Part shown: positions 55,476 through 64,000 of the stretch, one piece after another
How positions within the stretch are numbered: the first letter of the stretch is position 1
Layout: each line of letters starts with the position of its first letter
DNA from: Mycolicibacterium sp. J2
GTDB taxonomy: Bacteria; Actinomycetota; Actinomycetes; Mycobacteriales; Mycobacteriaceae
Reading direction: 5' to 3'
DNA: 64,000 nucleotides
NCBI RefSeq assembly: GCF_026240945.1
Contig: NZ_JAPFPY010000003.1
Coordinates: 163,497 to 227,496, forward strand
Notes under the pieces: model-generated
Databases searched by the model: none
What the model saw: only the letters and a program-made list of their open reading frames with translations
What the model was told of the DNA's origin: nothing
Translations under genes and position numbers: made by a program

Positions 55476-55495
55476 GAAAGCCTTCTCCTGAAAAA

Positions 55496-56314
55496 TTAGG
55501 AAGCGTCGGTGGTGGTGTCGGCAGCGCCGGCGCTGTCGGCGGTACCGGTGGTGGCACCCGCCAGCAGCTCCTGCTCCCACTCGGCCAGCGGCTCGGCCGC
55601 TTCGGCTGCCTCGGTCTTGCCTGCGCCGGCACGGGCCTGCAGGCCCTCGGCGACGGCAGAGGCGATCACCTTGGTGAGCAGCGCGGCCGACCGGATCGCG
55701 TCGTCGTTACCCGGGACCGGGTAGTTGACCTGGTCGGGATCGCAGTTGGTGTCGAGGATGGCGATCACCGGGATGCCGAGCTTGATGGCCTCGTTGACGG
55801 CCAGGTGCTCCTTGTTGGTGTCGACGACCCAGATGGCCGAGGGCACCTTCTGCATGTCCCGGATACCGCCGAGGCTGCGCTCCAGCTTGTTCTTCTCACG
55901 CGTGAGCATGAGGATTTCCTTCTTGGTGCGGCCTTCGAAGCCACCGGTCTGCTCCATGGCCTCGAGCTCCTTGAGGCGCTGCAGGCGCTTGTGCACGGTG
56001 GAGAAGTTGGTGAGCATGCCGCCCAGCCAGCGCTGGTTTACGTAGGGCATACCGACCCGGGTCGCCTCGTCGGCGATGGATTCCTGGGCCTGCTTCTTGG
56101 TGCCGACGAACAGGATGGTGCCGCCGTGGGCCACCGTCTCCTTGACGAACTCGTAGGCCTTGTCGATGTAGGTCAGCGTCTGCTGCAGATCGATGATGTA
56201 GATGCCGTTGCGGTCGGTGAAGATGAACCGCTTCATCTTGGGGTTCCAGCGACGGGTCTGGTGCCCGAAGTGTGCGCCGCTGTCCAGCAGCTGCTTCATG
56301 GTTACAACAGCCAT
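55496..56314 (-). CDS. rpsB: 30S ribosomal protein S2
   Basis: A 272-residue ribosomal protein of normal sequence: [56 protein letters not shown] and [38 protein letters not shown]. The actinobacterial C-terminal tail is long and rich in Ala, Glu and Thr. ATG 56314 gives the usual [10 protein letters not shown] start. First gene of the rpsB-tsf operon. Confidence 0.97.
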   Translation of the reverse strand: MAVVTMKQLLDSGAHFGHQTRRWNPKMKRFIFTDRNGIYIIDLQQTLTYIDKAYEFVKETVAHGGTILFVGTKKQAQESIADEATRVGMPYVNQRWLGGMLTNFSTVHKRLQRLKELEAMEQTGGFEGRTKKEILMLTREKNKLERSLGGIRDMQKVPSAIWVVDTNKEHLAVNEAIKLGIPVIAILDTNCDPDQVNYPVPGNDDAIRSAALLTKVIASAVAEGLQARAGAGKTEAAEAAEPLAEWEQELLAGATTGTADSAGAADTTTDAS

Positions 56315-56614
56315 GAGTCCGTGATTCCTTTGTGTCGGTTGTCGTCCGGAATCGGTCGATCCCGGACCCTGGCGTCTGCAGCTGCCGGACCCGTTTCGGT
56401 TTCCCGAACCAGGACCGCCCGGCATGCTGGTGCAACCCGAATCGAGCGGGGTTGCGGGGCAGGCGCGCGAAGTCAGCCCACGGAAGTGAGCTGCGGATAG
56501 CAGTTTACACCGTGGATACAGGTGCTTTTACCACCGCAGTTGTGCACAGTCGGGACTTTGTCCACATTTCCCCGCCGACGGGTTTCCAACTCGTCGGCAA
56601 CGGGCTGAGCTGGG
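56315..56614. promoter_or_regulatory. 300-bp divergent control region of rpsB and the M23 peptidase
   Basis: The longest gap in the window. On the minus strand TGTAAACT near 56505-56512 could be an extended -10 for rpsB, giving a leader of nearly 190 nt; such long leaders are common before rpsB and may bind S2 for autoregulation. No tRNA or clear riboswitch was seen. Confidence 0.35.
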
Positions 56615-57184
56615 GTGATGAGGGTCCTGGCGGTGGTGGCGGTGGTGCTGCTGCTGTTCGCGGCACCGGCACACGCGGACACCCCGCGGCTGCGCTGGCC
56701 GCTGCAGCCCCGTCCGGCGGTGACCCGCGCCTTCGACCCGCCGGCCGCCCGCTGGAACAGCGGTCACCGCGGGGTCGACCTGGCCGGCACTGCGGGCCAG
56801 CCGGTCTATGCCGCCGGCCCCGGAACCGTGGTGTTCGCCGGGGATCTGGCCGGGCGTCCGCTGGTGTCCATCGCCCATCCCGGCGGCCTGCGCACCAGCT
56901 ACGAACCGGTGCGCCCGGCGGTGCGGGCCGGGCAGCTCGTGCAGGCGGGCACCCCGCTCGGGGTGCTGCTCGCCGGTCATCCCGGCTGCCCGGCGTCGGC
57001 CTGTTTGCATTGGGGCGCGATGTGGGGCGCGGCTTCGCGAGCCGACTATGTCGACCCGCTCGGGTTGGTCGCCGACACCCCGATCCGGCTCAAGCCGCTG
57101 GGCCGCGTTCGGCCCGGCGGTCAGCGGTCCGTGGCGAGCCGACCGAGAAAGGCCAGCATGATCGAACCCACCAGATCGGGCTGA
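56615..57184 (+). CDS. Secreted M23 (LytM) metallopeptidase
   Basis: A 189-residue exported protein of the lysostaphin-like peptidase fold (Rv2891-type). Residues 1-21 are a signal peptide (VLAVVAVVLLLFAAPAHA). The zinc site uses His and Asp in GHRGVDLAG and His in CLHWGAMWG; the glycine-rich VYAAGPGTVVFAGDLAGRPLVSIAHPGGLRTSYEP is the core beta sheet. It probably cleaves or binds peptidoglycan cross-links. The start reads GTG-ATG, at 56615 or 56618. The last about 20 residues overlap the convergent hydrolase gene by 64 nt and are not family-conserved. Confidence 0.87.
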   Translation: MMRVLAVVAVVLLLFAAPAHADTPRLRWPLQPRPAVTRAFDPPAARWNSGHRGVDLAGTAGQPVYAAGPGTVVFAGDLAGRPLVSIAHPGGLRTSYEPVRPAVRAGQLVQAGTPLGVLLAGHPGCPASACLHWGAMWGAASRADYVDPLGLVADTPIRLKPLGRVRPGGQRSVASRPRKASMIEPTRSG

Positions 57185-58011
57185 TCACGCTGAACCCAAT
57201 GCCCAGCGCCGGCAACGACTTCCAGGGTGGCCGCGGGTATCGCGGCCGCGGCGGCGCGGGCGTGCGTCACCGGCACGCCGGTGTCCCTGCCGCCGTGGAC
57301 GATGAGGACCGGCACGGCGATGTCCGCCAGCCGGTTCCGGTAGTCGGTGCGCAGGCCGGTGCACCGGACCTGGTCGCGTTGCCACTGTTCGAACGCCGCG
57401 AACGCGTTGTCCGATTGCGCGGCGGCCCGCACCTCGTCCAGCAGCTCCGGGGTGCGCCGCGCCGCGTCCCGCACCAGGGCGGCCATACTCCACTCCAGCA
57501 TGTAGTGGTGCCGCGCCGCATTGCGGCTGAGCGTGGTGAGCAGGCCGGTGCGCAGCAGCGCCCAGGTCAGCACCTGTCGCAGCCCGGAGAACGGCCCGTC
57601 GGACAACCGGGGCATCAGTCCGTAGCTGCCCAACAACATGGCCGCCGTCACCGCTTCCGGCCTGGCCAAGGTGTGCCCGATGGTCATCCCGCCGCCCAGT
57701 GACAGGCCGCCGGTGACGTGCGGACCCAGATCGAGCGCGTCGGCGAACTCGCCGACATAGTCGACGAGGCGCTGCTGGGTGACCCGCCACGACGCGGCCG
57801 GACTGTGCCCATACCCCGGATGGTCGGGGGCGACGACGCGATGTCCAGCCGCCGCCAGCCGCGGTCCGATCCCGCCCCAGGACAGCGCCGCATTGTCCAG
57901 CCCGCCGCCGTGCAACAGCAGAACGGTCAGGCCCGACGCCGGCCGGCGGGCCGCCCATTCGAGATAGGACACCGTGGCGCCGGGGAGGGCGACGGTCGAT
58001 CGCTCAGGCAC
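57121..58011 (-). CDS. Alpha/beta hydrolase
   Basis: A 296-residue alpha/beta hydrolase. [20 protein letters not shown] is the oxyanion region, [12 protein letters not shown] the nucleophile elbow with Ser, [16 protein letters not shown] the acid and [13 protein letters not shown] the catalytic histidine. It has the look of meta-cleavage or epoxide-type hydrolases, but no substrate can be named. GTG start at 58011 overlaps the xerC stop by 8 nt, suggesting translational coupling. It is not present at this place in M. tuberculosis as far as I recall. Confidence 0.87.
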   Translation of the reverse strand: MPERSTVALPGATVSYLEWAARRPASGLTVLLLHGGGLDNAALSWGGIGPRLAAAGHRVVAPDHPGYGHSPAASWRVTQQRLVDYVGEFADALDLGPHVTGGLSLGGGMTIGHTLARPEAVTAAMLLGSYGLMPRLSDGPFSGLRQVLTWALLRTGLLTTLSRNAARHHYMLEWSMAALVRDAARRTPELLDEVRAAAQSDNAFAAFEQWQRDQVRCTGLRTDYRNRLADIAVPVLIVHGGRDTGVPVTHARAAAAAIPAATLEVVAGAGHWVQRDQPDLVGSIMLAFLGRLATDR

Positions 58012-58897
58012 GCGGATGAGCCTGGTCGTGCACCGCCCGCAACCGCGCCACCGTGACATGGGTGTAGAGCTGTGTGGTGGCCAGGCTGGAGTGGCCCAGC
58101 AGCTCTTGCACGATGCGCAGGTCGGCCCCGCCTTCGAGCAGGTGGGTGGCGGCGCTGTGCCGCAGACCGTGCGGGCCGAGGTCGGGTGCACCGTCGACGG
58201 CGGCCATGGTGTCGTGCACGACGGTGCGGACCTGGCGTTGATCGACCCGACCACCGCGGGCACCCAGCAGCAGCGCGAGACCGGATTTCGCGGTGGCCAG
58301 TTTCGGGCGGCCGTCGCGCAGCCAGGCCTGCAGGGCCACCGCGGCCGGCTCCCCGAACGGCACCGTGCGCTGTTTGTTGCCCTTGCCCAGCACCCGCAGC
58401 ACCCGGCGGGAGCTGTCCACGTCGTCGATGTCCAGGCCGCACAGCTCGCTGACCCGGATCCCGGTGGCGTACAGCAGCTCCACCATCAGCCGGTCTCGCA
58501 GTGCCAGTGGATCTCCTTGTTGCGCTCCGGAATTCAGCGCGTCGAGGGCGTCGAGGGCCTGGTCCTGGCGCAGCACCGCCGGCAGCGTGCGGTGTGATTT
58601 AGGGGTTTGCAGCCGGGCCGCGGGATCGGTGCGCAACAATCCGCGGTGGCATGCCCAGGCGGTGAACGTCTTGACCGCCGAGGTGCGCCGGGCCAGGGTG
58701 GTGCGCGCCGCGCCGGCGCCGGCCTGGCCGGCCAGCCACGACCGCAGCGTGAGCAGGCTCAGGCTTTCCAGCCCGCCGCCGGTGAATTCGAACAGCGACC
58801 GCAGATCACCGAGGTAGGCGCGGCGGGTGTGCTCGGAGCGGCCGCGTTGCAGGGCGAGGTAGGTGTCGAATTCCTCGAGGATGGGCTCGATCTGCAC
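58004..58897 (-). CDS. xerC: Tyrosine recombinase XerC
   Basis: A 297-residue site-specific recombinase that resolves chromosome dimers with XerD at dif. The catalytic residues are Arg in [13 protein letters not shown], Lys in [10 protein letters not shown], His-x2-Arg in [12 protein letters not shown], His in [11 protein letters not shown] and Tyr in [10 protein letters not shown]. The N-terminal SAM-like DNA-binding domain covers residues 1-90. GTG start at 58897 ([10 protein letters not shown]). It matches Rv2894c. It carries no sign of being part of an integron or mobile element. Confidence 0.95.
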   Translation of the reverse strand: MQIEPILEEFDTYLALQRGRSEHTRRAYLGDLRSLFEFTGGGLESLSLLTLRSWLAGQAGAGAARTTLARRTSAVKTFTAWACHRGLLRTDPAARLQTPKSHRTLPAVLRQDQALDALDALNSGAQQGDPLALRDRLMVELLYATGIRVSELCGLDIDDVDSSRRVLRVLGKGNKQRTVPFGEPAAVALQAWLRDGRPKLATAKSGLALLLGARGGRVDQRQVRTVVHDTMAAVDGAPDLGPHGLRHSAATHLLEGGADLRIVQELLGHSSLATTQLYTHVTVARLRAVHDQAHPRA

Positions 58898-58929
58898 TCC
58901 CCCACCGTGCTGCGCCGGCGACGGGCTGT

Positions 58930-60090
58930 CTAGGTGACGCGCCGCAGCGTGTCCGGGGTGAGATCAACCAGTGACCGGTAGCCGTCGACCGCCATGATCA
59001 GGTCGGCCTCGGCGAGCAGCGAACGCAGCACGTGCACCACCCCGTCGGCGCCGCCGAGCGCCAGACCGTAGGCATACGGGCGGCCGACGCCGACGGCGGT
59101 GGCACCCAGGGCGAGTGCCTTGACGATATCGGCGCCGCTGCGCACCCCGGAGTCGAACAGGACCGGCATCCCGTCGGCGGCGGCCACCACGTCGGGCAGG
59201 CAGTCGATGGCGGGCAGGCCACCGTTGGCTTGGCGGCCGCCGTGGTTGGAGCAGTAGATGCCGTCGACGCCGAGGTCGCGGGCCCGCCGCACGTCGTCGG
59301 GATGGCAGATGCCCTTGACCAGCAACGGCAGTTTCGTCAGCGTCCGCAACCAGGCCAGGTCGTCCCAGGTGACGCATTGGCCGAAGGTCTGCACCCAGCT
59401 CAGGGTCGCCGCTTGGGGGTTCTCCTCGGGCGGCTGCGCCAGCCCGGCCCGGAACACCGGGTCGCTGGTGTAGTTGGCCAGGCAGTGCCCGCGCAGTTGC
59501 GGGAAGTTGGAGGTGCTCAGGTCGCGGGGCCGCCAGCCCGGCACCCAGGTGTCGAGGGTGACGATGATGCCGCGATATCCGGCGGCTTCGGCACGCGCCA
59601 CGAAGCTGGCCGCCAGGTCCCGGTTCTTGGGGGTGTAGAGCTGGAAGAAGCCTGGGGTGTCACCGAATTCGGCGGCGACGGCTTCCAGGGGATCGGTGGT
59701 CAGGGTGGACACCATCATGGGCACGCCGGTGCGGGCGGCGGCCCTGGCTGCGGCGATGTCACCGTGCCCGTCCTGCGCGCACAGCCCGATCACCCCGATG
59801 GGCGCCATGAACACCGGCGAAGGCAGCGTGAGCCCGAACAGCTCGACCGTCAGGTCGCGTTCAGTGGCCCCGACGCACATCCGTGGGATCAGACCCCAGT
59901 TCTCGAAGGCGCTGACGTTGACCCGCTGGGTGCGTTCGTCACCGGCGCCGCCGGCCACATACGACCACAGCGACGCGGACATCGCCTTCTCGGCGCGCTC
60001 TTCCAATTCGGCGTAGCCGATCGGGAGGGAGGGCACCACACCGGACAGGCCCTGCAGGTAGATCTCGAACTGGTAATCGCCGAATGCCAT
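58930..60090 (-). CDS. FMN-dependent alpha-hydroxyacid oxidase, lactate 2-monooxygenase-like
   Basis: A 386-residue FMN enzyme with a TIM barrel. It strongly resembles M. smegmatis lactate 2-monooxygenase, which converts lactate and O2 to acetate, CO2 and water: [58 protein letters not shown], and the active-site [11 protein letters not shown] with [21 protein letters not shown]. It is 6 nt short of the siderophore-interacting protein gene. The family's active-site loop is present. Oxidation of lactate or a related 2-hydroxyacid is likely; whether it acts as oxidase or monooxygenase is uncertain. Confidence 0.9.
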   Translation of the reverse strand: MAFGDYQFEIYLQGLSGVVPSLPIGYAELEERAEKAMSASLWSYVAGGAGDERTQRVNVSAFENWGLIPRMCVGATERDLTVELFGLTLPSPVFMAPIGVIGLCAQDGHGDIAAARAAARTGVPMMVSTLTTDPLEAVAAEFGDTPGFFQLYTPKNRDLAASFVARAEAAGYRGIIVTLDTWVPGWRPRDLSTSNFPQLRGHCLANYTSDPVFRAGLAQPPEENPQAATLSWVQTFGQCVTWDDLAWLRTLTKLPLLVKGICHPDDVRRARDLGVDGIYCSNHGGRQANGGLPAIDCLPDVVAAADGMPVLFDSGVRSGADIVKALALGATAVGVGRPYAYGLALGGADGVVHVLRSLLAEADLIMAVDGYRSLVDLTPDTLRRVT

Positions 60091-60095
60091 GAGGG

Positions 60096-60959
60096 TCAGT
60101 CTGGCTGGCCCGCTTCCGCTTTCGCCAGCTCGGCTTTCCATTGCCGGAAGGTCTCCTCGGTGCGCCCGCGCCGCCAGTACCCGGAGATGGACGCCCACTT
60201 GGCCTCGACGCCGCGCTCTTTGCGCAGGTAGGGCCGGATATTGTGCATGACCGCCTGGGCCTCGCCGTGCACGAATGCCTGCACCTGGCCGGGCCACCAC
60301 GGCGCGCCGCGGACGGCCGCCACCAGCGGCGCGTTGTCACCGGCCTGGCTGTCGGGCACCTCGTCGGCCCGGCCGCCGCGATGGATCCAGTGCACCGCGA
60401 CGCCGGCCGGCGCGGCCAGCTCCAGCTCGTCCTCGGGCCCGGCGATCTCCACGAACACCTGCCCGACAGCGTCGGCGGGCAACGCCTCCAGGGCGGCACT
60501 GATCGCAGGCAGCCCGGCTTCGTCGCCGGCCAGCAGGTGCCAGTCGGCGGCGGGGTCCGGCGCGTAGGCCCCGCTGGGACCCATCAGGTACGCCGGTTGC
60601 CCCGGCTTGGCGGCCGCGGCCCAGGGGCCGGCCACGCCCTGGTCGCCGTGGACGACGAAATCGATGGCGATCTCACCCTTTTCGGCGTCCACCCGGCGCA
60701 CGGTGTAGGTGCGCACCGTCGGGCGGCGATCCTCGGGGAGCTCACCGAAACTGTCCAGGGTCAGCGGGCGCGGCAGCGCGCCGACATCGACCCCGTCGGG
60801 CACGATGACCACCTTGACATAGGAGTCGGTGAACGGGCTGGGCGTGAAGGTGTCGAAGCCCTGCCCCTGTTGGCTGCCGCGCAGCACCAGCCTGATCATG
60901 TGCGGGGTCAGCTGCGTGGAGCTGACCACCTCGAAGGTGTGGACCGGACGTCCCGCCAT
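60096..60959 (-). CDS. viuB: Siderophore-interacting protein (FAD/NAD reductase, ViuB-like)
   Basis: A 287-residue flavin-binding reductase of the ferric-siderophore reductase family, involved in releasing iron from imported siderophores. [27 protein letters not shown] is the FAD-binding segment, [25 protein letters not shown] the NAD(P)H part and [25 protein letters not shown] the C-terminal signature. It matches Rv2895c. No IdeR iron box is visible upstream (60960-61060), so iron control is not supported by sequence here. The gene ends 6 nt before the lactate-oxidase-like gene. Confidence 0.9.
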   Translation of the reverse strand: MAGRPVHTFEVVSSTQLTPHMIRLVLRGSQQGQGFDTFTPSPFTDSYVKVVIVPDGVDVGALPRPLTLDSFGELPEDRRPTVRTYTVRRVDAEKGEIAIDFVVHGDQGVAGPWAAAAKPGQPAYLMGPSGAYAPDPAADWHLLAGDEAGLPAISAALEALPADAVGQVFVEIAGPEDELELAAPAGVAVHWIHRGGRADEVPDSQAGDNAPLVAAVRGAPWWPGQVQAFVHGEAQAVMHNIRPYLRKERGVEAKWASISGYWRRGRTEETFRQWKAELAKAEAGQPD

Positions 60960-61060
60960 GGCGGTCCCCCATTTCTGTCGATCGATCTCGGGACCACTGT
61001 ACGAGCGCCTGCTGGCGCGCGGTCAGCTACGCCCACGCCGGAGCCGCCGATGTCGAAACC

Positions 61061-62188
61061 TCACCCAGGCGTGATCTGCCACCTCCCGTCCTTGCGTTGC
61101 ACCAAACCGGAGGCCTCCAACAGCGCCAGCGGGCCCAGTACCGACTCGGGCGCCAGCGCAGCGTCGACGGCGATCTGCTCGACACTGCGGTAGCCGCGGG
61201 CCGGCAGCGCCTCGTACACCACCCGTTCGGGCCTGGACAAGGCATCGAGCTTCGCCACCGGATGCGCCGGAATGTCGGCGAACTCGCCTGCTCTGCCAAC
61301 GATTTCGACCAACTCCGCGGCCCGGTCAACCAAGACCGCATCACCCCGTAGCAACACGTGGCAGCCCGCCGACGCCGACGACGTCACCGGCCCGGGCACC
61401 GCACACACCACCCGGCCCATCGCAGCGGCCCAGCCCGCGGTGTTGGCGGCCCCGCTGCGCAATCCGGCCTCCACCACCACGGTCGCCCGACCCAGCGCCG
61501 CCACCAGACGGTTACGGGCTAGGAAGCGGAAGCGCGCCGGGCGCACCCCCGGCGGATACTCGGTGACCACCAGTCCGCTCTGCGAAATGCGGTGCAGCAG
61601 CGCCGAATGCCCGCTGGGATAGGGCACGTCGATACCGCCGGCCAGCACCGCCACCGTGCAGCCGTCGGCAGCCAGTGTCGCGCGGTGCGCGGCACCGTCG
61701 ATGCCGTACGCACCGCCGGAGACCACCGCCACATCCTGTTCGGCCAATCCTTCGGCCAGGCTGGCCGCGACATGCTCGCCGTACGCGGTGGCGGCCCGGG
61801 TGCCGACGATGGCCGCGGCGCGCTCGGCGACGTCGTCCAGGCGCGCGGGCCCGATCGCCCACAACACCATCGGCACGTACCCGTCCTGTTTCTTGCGCAC
61901 CGCGTCATTGCCGAACGCGGCGAACGCCAAATGGGGCCATTCGTCGTCGTCTGGGGTGATCAACCGGCCGCCGCGGCGGTCGATCAGCGCCAGATCGTCC
62001 TCCACGTAATTCAGTTCGCGGCGTGGCGCGACCACATCGGTGAGGTATTCGGGTTCATCGCCTGCCCGGATCCGGTCGGCTGCCTCGACGGCGCCGTGCC
62101 TGGCGACGTAGGCGGCCAGGGCGGGGCAGGGCGGTTCGACGACTCGGGACAGGTAGGCCCAGGCCTGCCGGGTGCGGTCATCGGCCAT
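61061..62188 (-). CDS. dprA: DNA processing protein DprA
   Basis: A 375-residue Rossmann-fold protein that loads RecA onto single-stranded DNA in naturally transformable bacteria. The core has AIVGTRAATAYGEHVAASLAEGLAEQDVAVVSGGAYGIDGAAHRATL, VLAGGIDVPYPSGH and the signature RFRFLARNRLVAALGRATVVVEAG. A C-terminal winged helix (DALSRPERVVYEAL onwards) is present. ATG 62188 overlaps the comM stop by 11 nt. It matches Rv2896c. Natural transformation is not established in mycobacteria, so its present role is open. Confidence 0.94.
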   Translation of the reverse strand: MADDRTRQAWAYLSRVVEPPCPALAAYVARHGAVEAADRIRAGDEPEYLTDVVAPRRELNYVEDDLALIDRRGGRLITPDDDEWPHLAFAAFGNDAVRKKQDGYVPMVLWAIGPARLDDVAERAAAIVGTRAATAYGEHVAASLAEGLAEQDVAVVSGGAYGIDGAAHRATLAADGCTVAVLAGGIDVPYPSGHSALLHRISQSGLVVTEYPPGVRPARFRFLARNRLVAALGRATVVVEAGLRSGAANTAGWAAAMGRVVCAVPGPVTSSASAGCHVLLRGDAVLVDRAAELVEIVGRAGEFADIPAHPVAKLDALSRPERVVYEALPARGYRSVEQIAVDAALAPESVLGPLALLEASGLVQRKDGRWQITPG

Positions 62189-63695
62189 CGTGCACCACCA
62201 CGTCACGAAAGCTCAATGCCGTCCAGACGTCCTCGACCGTCGGGCACTGTTTTCCGGCGAGGTCGGCGAGCGACCACGCCACCCGCAAGGTGCGGTCCAC
62301 GCCGCGGATACTGAGCGTGCCCCGATCCAGCGCGGTGCGCAGCGGCTCCATCGCCGCGCGGCTGAGCCGAAATGCCCGCCGCAGCACCGGCCCGGGCACC
62401 TCGGCATTGGTGCGCACCCCCACAGGTTGCCAGCGCTGCGCCGCCGCCGCGCGGGCGTTCGCGACACGCTCGCGCACCACGGCCGTCGGTTCGGGGACCT
62501 GGTCGGCGAACGCCCCGGCACGTACCTGATGCATCTGCACCCGCAGGTCGACCCGGTCCATCAACGGCCCGGACAGCTTGCCCAGGTAGCGGCGTTTCAC
62601 CGCGGCCGGACACACGCAGTCACGTGGATTGGCCGGTGCGCACGGGCACTCGTTGGCCGCCAGGATGAGCTGAAAGCGGGCCGGGTAGCGCGCGACACCG
62701 TCGCGGCGGGCCAACCGGATCTCGCCGTCCTCCAACGGGGTCCGCATGGCTTCCAGCACACTGGTGCCGATCTCCGCGCATTCGTCGAGGAACAGCACAC
62801 CGCGATGCGCCCGGCTGACCGCACCCGGGCGGGCCATGCCCGACCCACCACCCACCATCGCGGCCACGCTGGACGTGTGGTGCGGGGCGATGAACGGCGG
62901 TTCGGTGATCAACGGCGTCGCCCCGGTCAACAACCCGGCCACCGAATGAATCGCGGTGACCTCCAACGCCTCCTCATCCGACAACGGCGGCAACAACCCC
63001 GGAAGACGTTGCGCCAGCATCGTTTTCCCGATCCCTGGCGGGCCACTCAGAAACAAGTGATGTGCGCCGGCCGCAGCCACCTCCACCGCATAACGCGCCT
63101 GGGTCTGCCCCACCACATCGGCCAGATCCACCGTCGGTCGCGGCGCCGGCGCGACCGCATCCACCCGGCCCGCCAACCCGCCCTTACCTGCCAACCAGGC
63201 CTGCAACTGACCCAAGGTGCGCACACCCCACACCTCGATACCCTCCACCAAACTGGCCTCGGCCAAGTTCTCCTCGGGCACCACCGCCACCGGCCAGCCC
63301 TCCTGCTTGCCCGCCCGCACCGCCGGCAGGATCCCGGTCACCGGCCGCACCCGACCATCGAGCGCCAATTCGCCCAACAACAACGTCTTCTCCAGCCGCG
63401 GCCACTCCTTCTTGCCGTGCGCCGAAAGCACCGCCGCCGCCAACGCCAGGTCATAGGCCGAACCGTTCTTGGGCAACGTCGCCGGCGACAACGCCAACGT
63501 CAACCGCGACATCGGCCACTCATTACCGCAATTGGTGATCGCCGCGCGCACCCGATCCCGCGACTCCTGCAACGCCGCATCCCCCAAACCCACCAGATGC
63601 ACCCCCGGCAGACCCGAGGCAATATCGGCCTCGATCTCCACGATGACACCCTCCACCCCACGGATGGCCACCGAAAACGCCCGCCCCAGCGCCAT
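62178..63695 (-). CDS. comM: ComM/YifB Mg-chelatase-like AAA helicase
   Basis: A 505-residue AAA+ ATPase. Residues 1-160 form an N-terminal Lon-protease-like fold with GLPGVHLVGLGDAALQESRDRVRAAI; Walker A is SGPPGIGKTMLAQRLPG, Walker B GVLFLDECAEIGTSVLEAM, and a Cys-rich zinc-ribbon-like insert reads ANECPCAPANPRDCVCP. ComM is a branch-migration helicase that promotes integration of transforming DNA. ATG 63695 shares its A with the yraN TGA (TGATG). It matches Rv2897c (503 residues). Confidence 0.95.
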   Translation of the reverse strand: MALGRAFSVAIRGVEGVIVEIEADIASGLPGVHLVGLGDAALQESRDRVRAAITNCGNEWPMSRLTLALSPATLPKNGSAYDLALAAAVLSAHGKKEWPRLEKTLLLGELALDGRVRPVTGILPAVRAGKQEGWPVAVVPEENLAEASLVEGIEVWGVRTLGQLQAWLAGKGGLAGRVDAVAPAPRPTVDLADVVGQTQARYAVEVAAAGAHHLFLSGPPGIGKTMLAQRLPGLLPPLSDEEALEVTAIHSVAGLLTGATPLITEPPFIAPHHTSSVAAMVGGGSGMARPGAVSRAHRGVLFLDECAEIGTSVLEAMRTPLEDGEIRLARRDGVARYPARFQLILAANECPCAPANPRDCVCPAAVKRRYLGKLSGPLMDRVDLRVQMHQVRAGAFADQVPEPTAVVRERVANARAAAAQRWQPVGVRTNAEVPGPVLRRAFRLSRAAMEPLRTALDRGTLSIRGVDRTLRVAWSLADLAGKQCPTVEDVWTALSFRDVVVHDGR

Positions 63696-64000
63696 CAGCC
63701 GACCCCCCGCAGATGCGCCAACTCCGGCACCCGAGTCCGCCCGATACGCACCCCGATCACATCGATGCGCACACCCGCCCAACTGCGGTCCTGCTGGGCC
63801 AGCCACAGCCCCGCCAACCGCCGCAACCGCCGCACCTTCACTGGCGACACCGCCTGGGCCACCCCACCGAACGCATCATTTGTCCGGGTCTTGACCTCCA
63901 CGAACACCACCGTGGCACCCTCGGCCGCAATCACATCCAACTCGCCGTACCGGCACCGCCAATTACGCTGCAACACCCGCAAACCCAACGACTGCAGATG
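63695..64000 (-). CDS. YraN/UPF0102 nuclease-fold protein, N-terminus cut by window edge
   Basis: At least 101 C-terminal residues of a small endonuclease-fold protein are visible. RNWRCRYGELDVIA, the Glu and Lys in VVFVEVKTRTND, and KVRRLRRLAGLWLA are family motifs: the Asp, Glu and ExK form a restriction-endonuclease-like active site. The true start lies beyond position 64000. It corresponds to Rv2898c. The function of the family is unproven; its fixed position before comM and dprA suggests a role in DNA processing. Confidence 0.92.
   Translation of the reverse strand, partial: HLQSLGLRVLQRNWRCRYGELDVIAAEGATVVFVEVKTRTNDAFGGVAQAVSPVKVRRLRRLAGLWLAQQDRSWAGVRIDVIGVRIGRTRVPELAHLRGVG

Noticed and set aside
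58004..58897. A phage or integron integrase
   Set aside because: The sequence, length and neighbours match chromosomal XerC, and no attachment site, mobility gene or compositional shift is seen.
60960..61060. An IdeR iron box before viuB
   Set aside because: No TTAGGTTAGGCTAACCTAA-like sequence is present in the 101-bp gap.

Overview
The window is high-GC actinobacterial DNA from a mycobacterium, most likely an environmental, fast-growing Mycolicibacterium-type species. The evidence is a mycothione reductase, an MPT83-type fasciclin lipoprotein, EfpA, the PbpLipo-type penicillin-binding protein, Rip1 and CobO/CobB/CysG, in the same order and orientation as I recall for M. tuberculosis Rv2846c (efpA) to Rv2898c (yraN). 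GTG and TTG starts, 1-4 nt stop/start overlaps and TANNNT boxes 6-8 nt before start codons (leaderless transcripts) fit this group. I saw no rRNA, tRNA, CRISPR array, insertion sequence, phage gene or cobalamin riboswitch.

Layout. 1-4.7 kb: a cut pterin-dehydratase-like gene, an EfpA-like DHA2 exporter, a membrane-anchored esterase and EfpA itself, all on the minus strand. 4.7-11.8 kb: minus-strand run mqo, GNAT acetyltransferase, ChlI/ChlD-type chelatase, cobO, cobB, cysG (tetrapyrrole and cobalamin chemistry). 11.9-15.8 kb: plus-strand hydrolase and mtr, then minus-strand arsR-nicT (nickel/cobalt import) behind a large dyad. 15.8-22.6 kb: a Puu-like amine pathway, with glnA4, a GATase-type hydrolase, aldehyde dehydrogenase, SDR and GntR regulator on minus and a divergent APC permease on plus. 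22.6-33.5 kb: a serine-less hydrolase-like protein, a lipoprotein, cobQ-mapB, a DUF1707-like protein, PbpLipo, a GNAT protein, then ispG-rip1-dxr.

33.5-46.6 kb: an MPT83 homologue behind a SigK-like promoter, a PuuE-like deacetylase, a CAT-type permease, a DUF2631 protein, a GH3 glycosidase with overlapping TetR gene, rlmN, a LysR/EamA exporter pair, cdsA-frr-pyrH, and a divergent methyltransferase/MarR pair separated by 45 bp holding two palindromic operators. 46.6-53.1 kb: a tightly packed minus-strand group of two FtsX-type permeases (separated by a four-copy 32-bp tandem repeat), an ABC ATPase, an APC permease, a copper amine oxidase and a small orphan beta-barrel protein. 53.2-64 kb: amidase, tsf-rpsB with a strong terminator, an M23 peptidase, xerC with a hydrolase, a lactate-monooxygenase-like enzyme, a siderophore-interacting protein, dprA, comM and the cut yraN.

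Most of the window is conserved mycobacterial backbone. The parts most worth follow-up are the amine oxidase/permease/FtsX-ABC cluster with its VNTR-like repeat, the linked MarR-methyltransferase pair (in M. tuberculosis the apparent orthologues Rv2887 and Rv0560c are unlinked but functionally connected), the arsR-nicT dyad, and the glnA4 amine pathway. Gene names and synteny rest on my recall of the M. tuberculosis proteins; no database search was possible.
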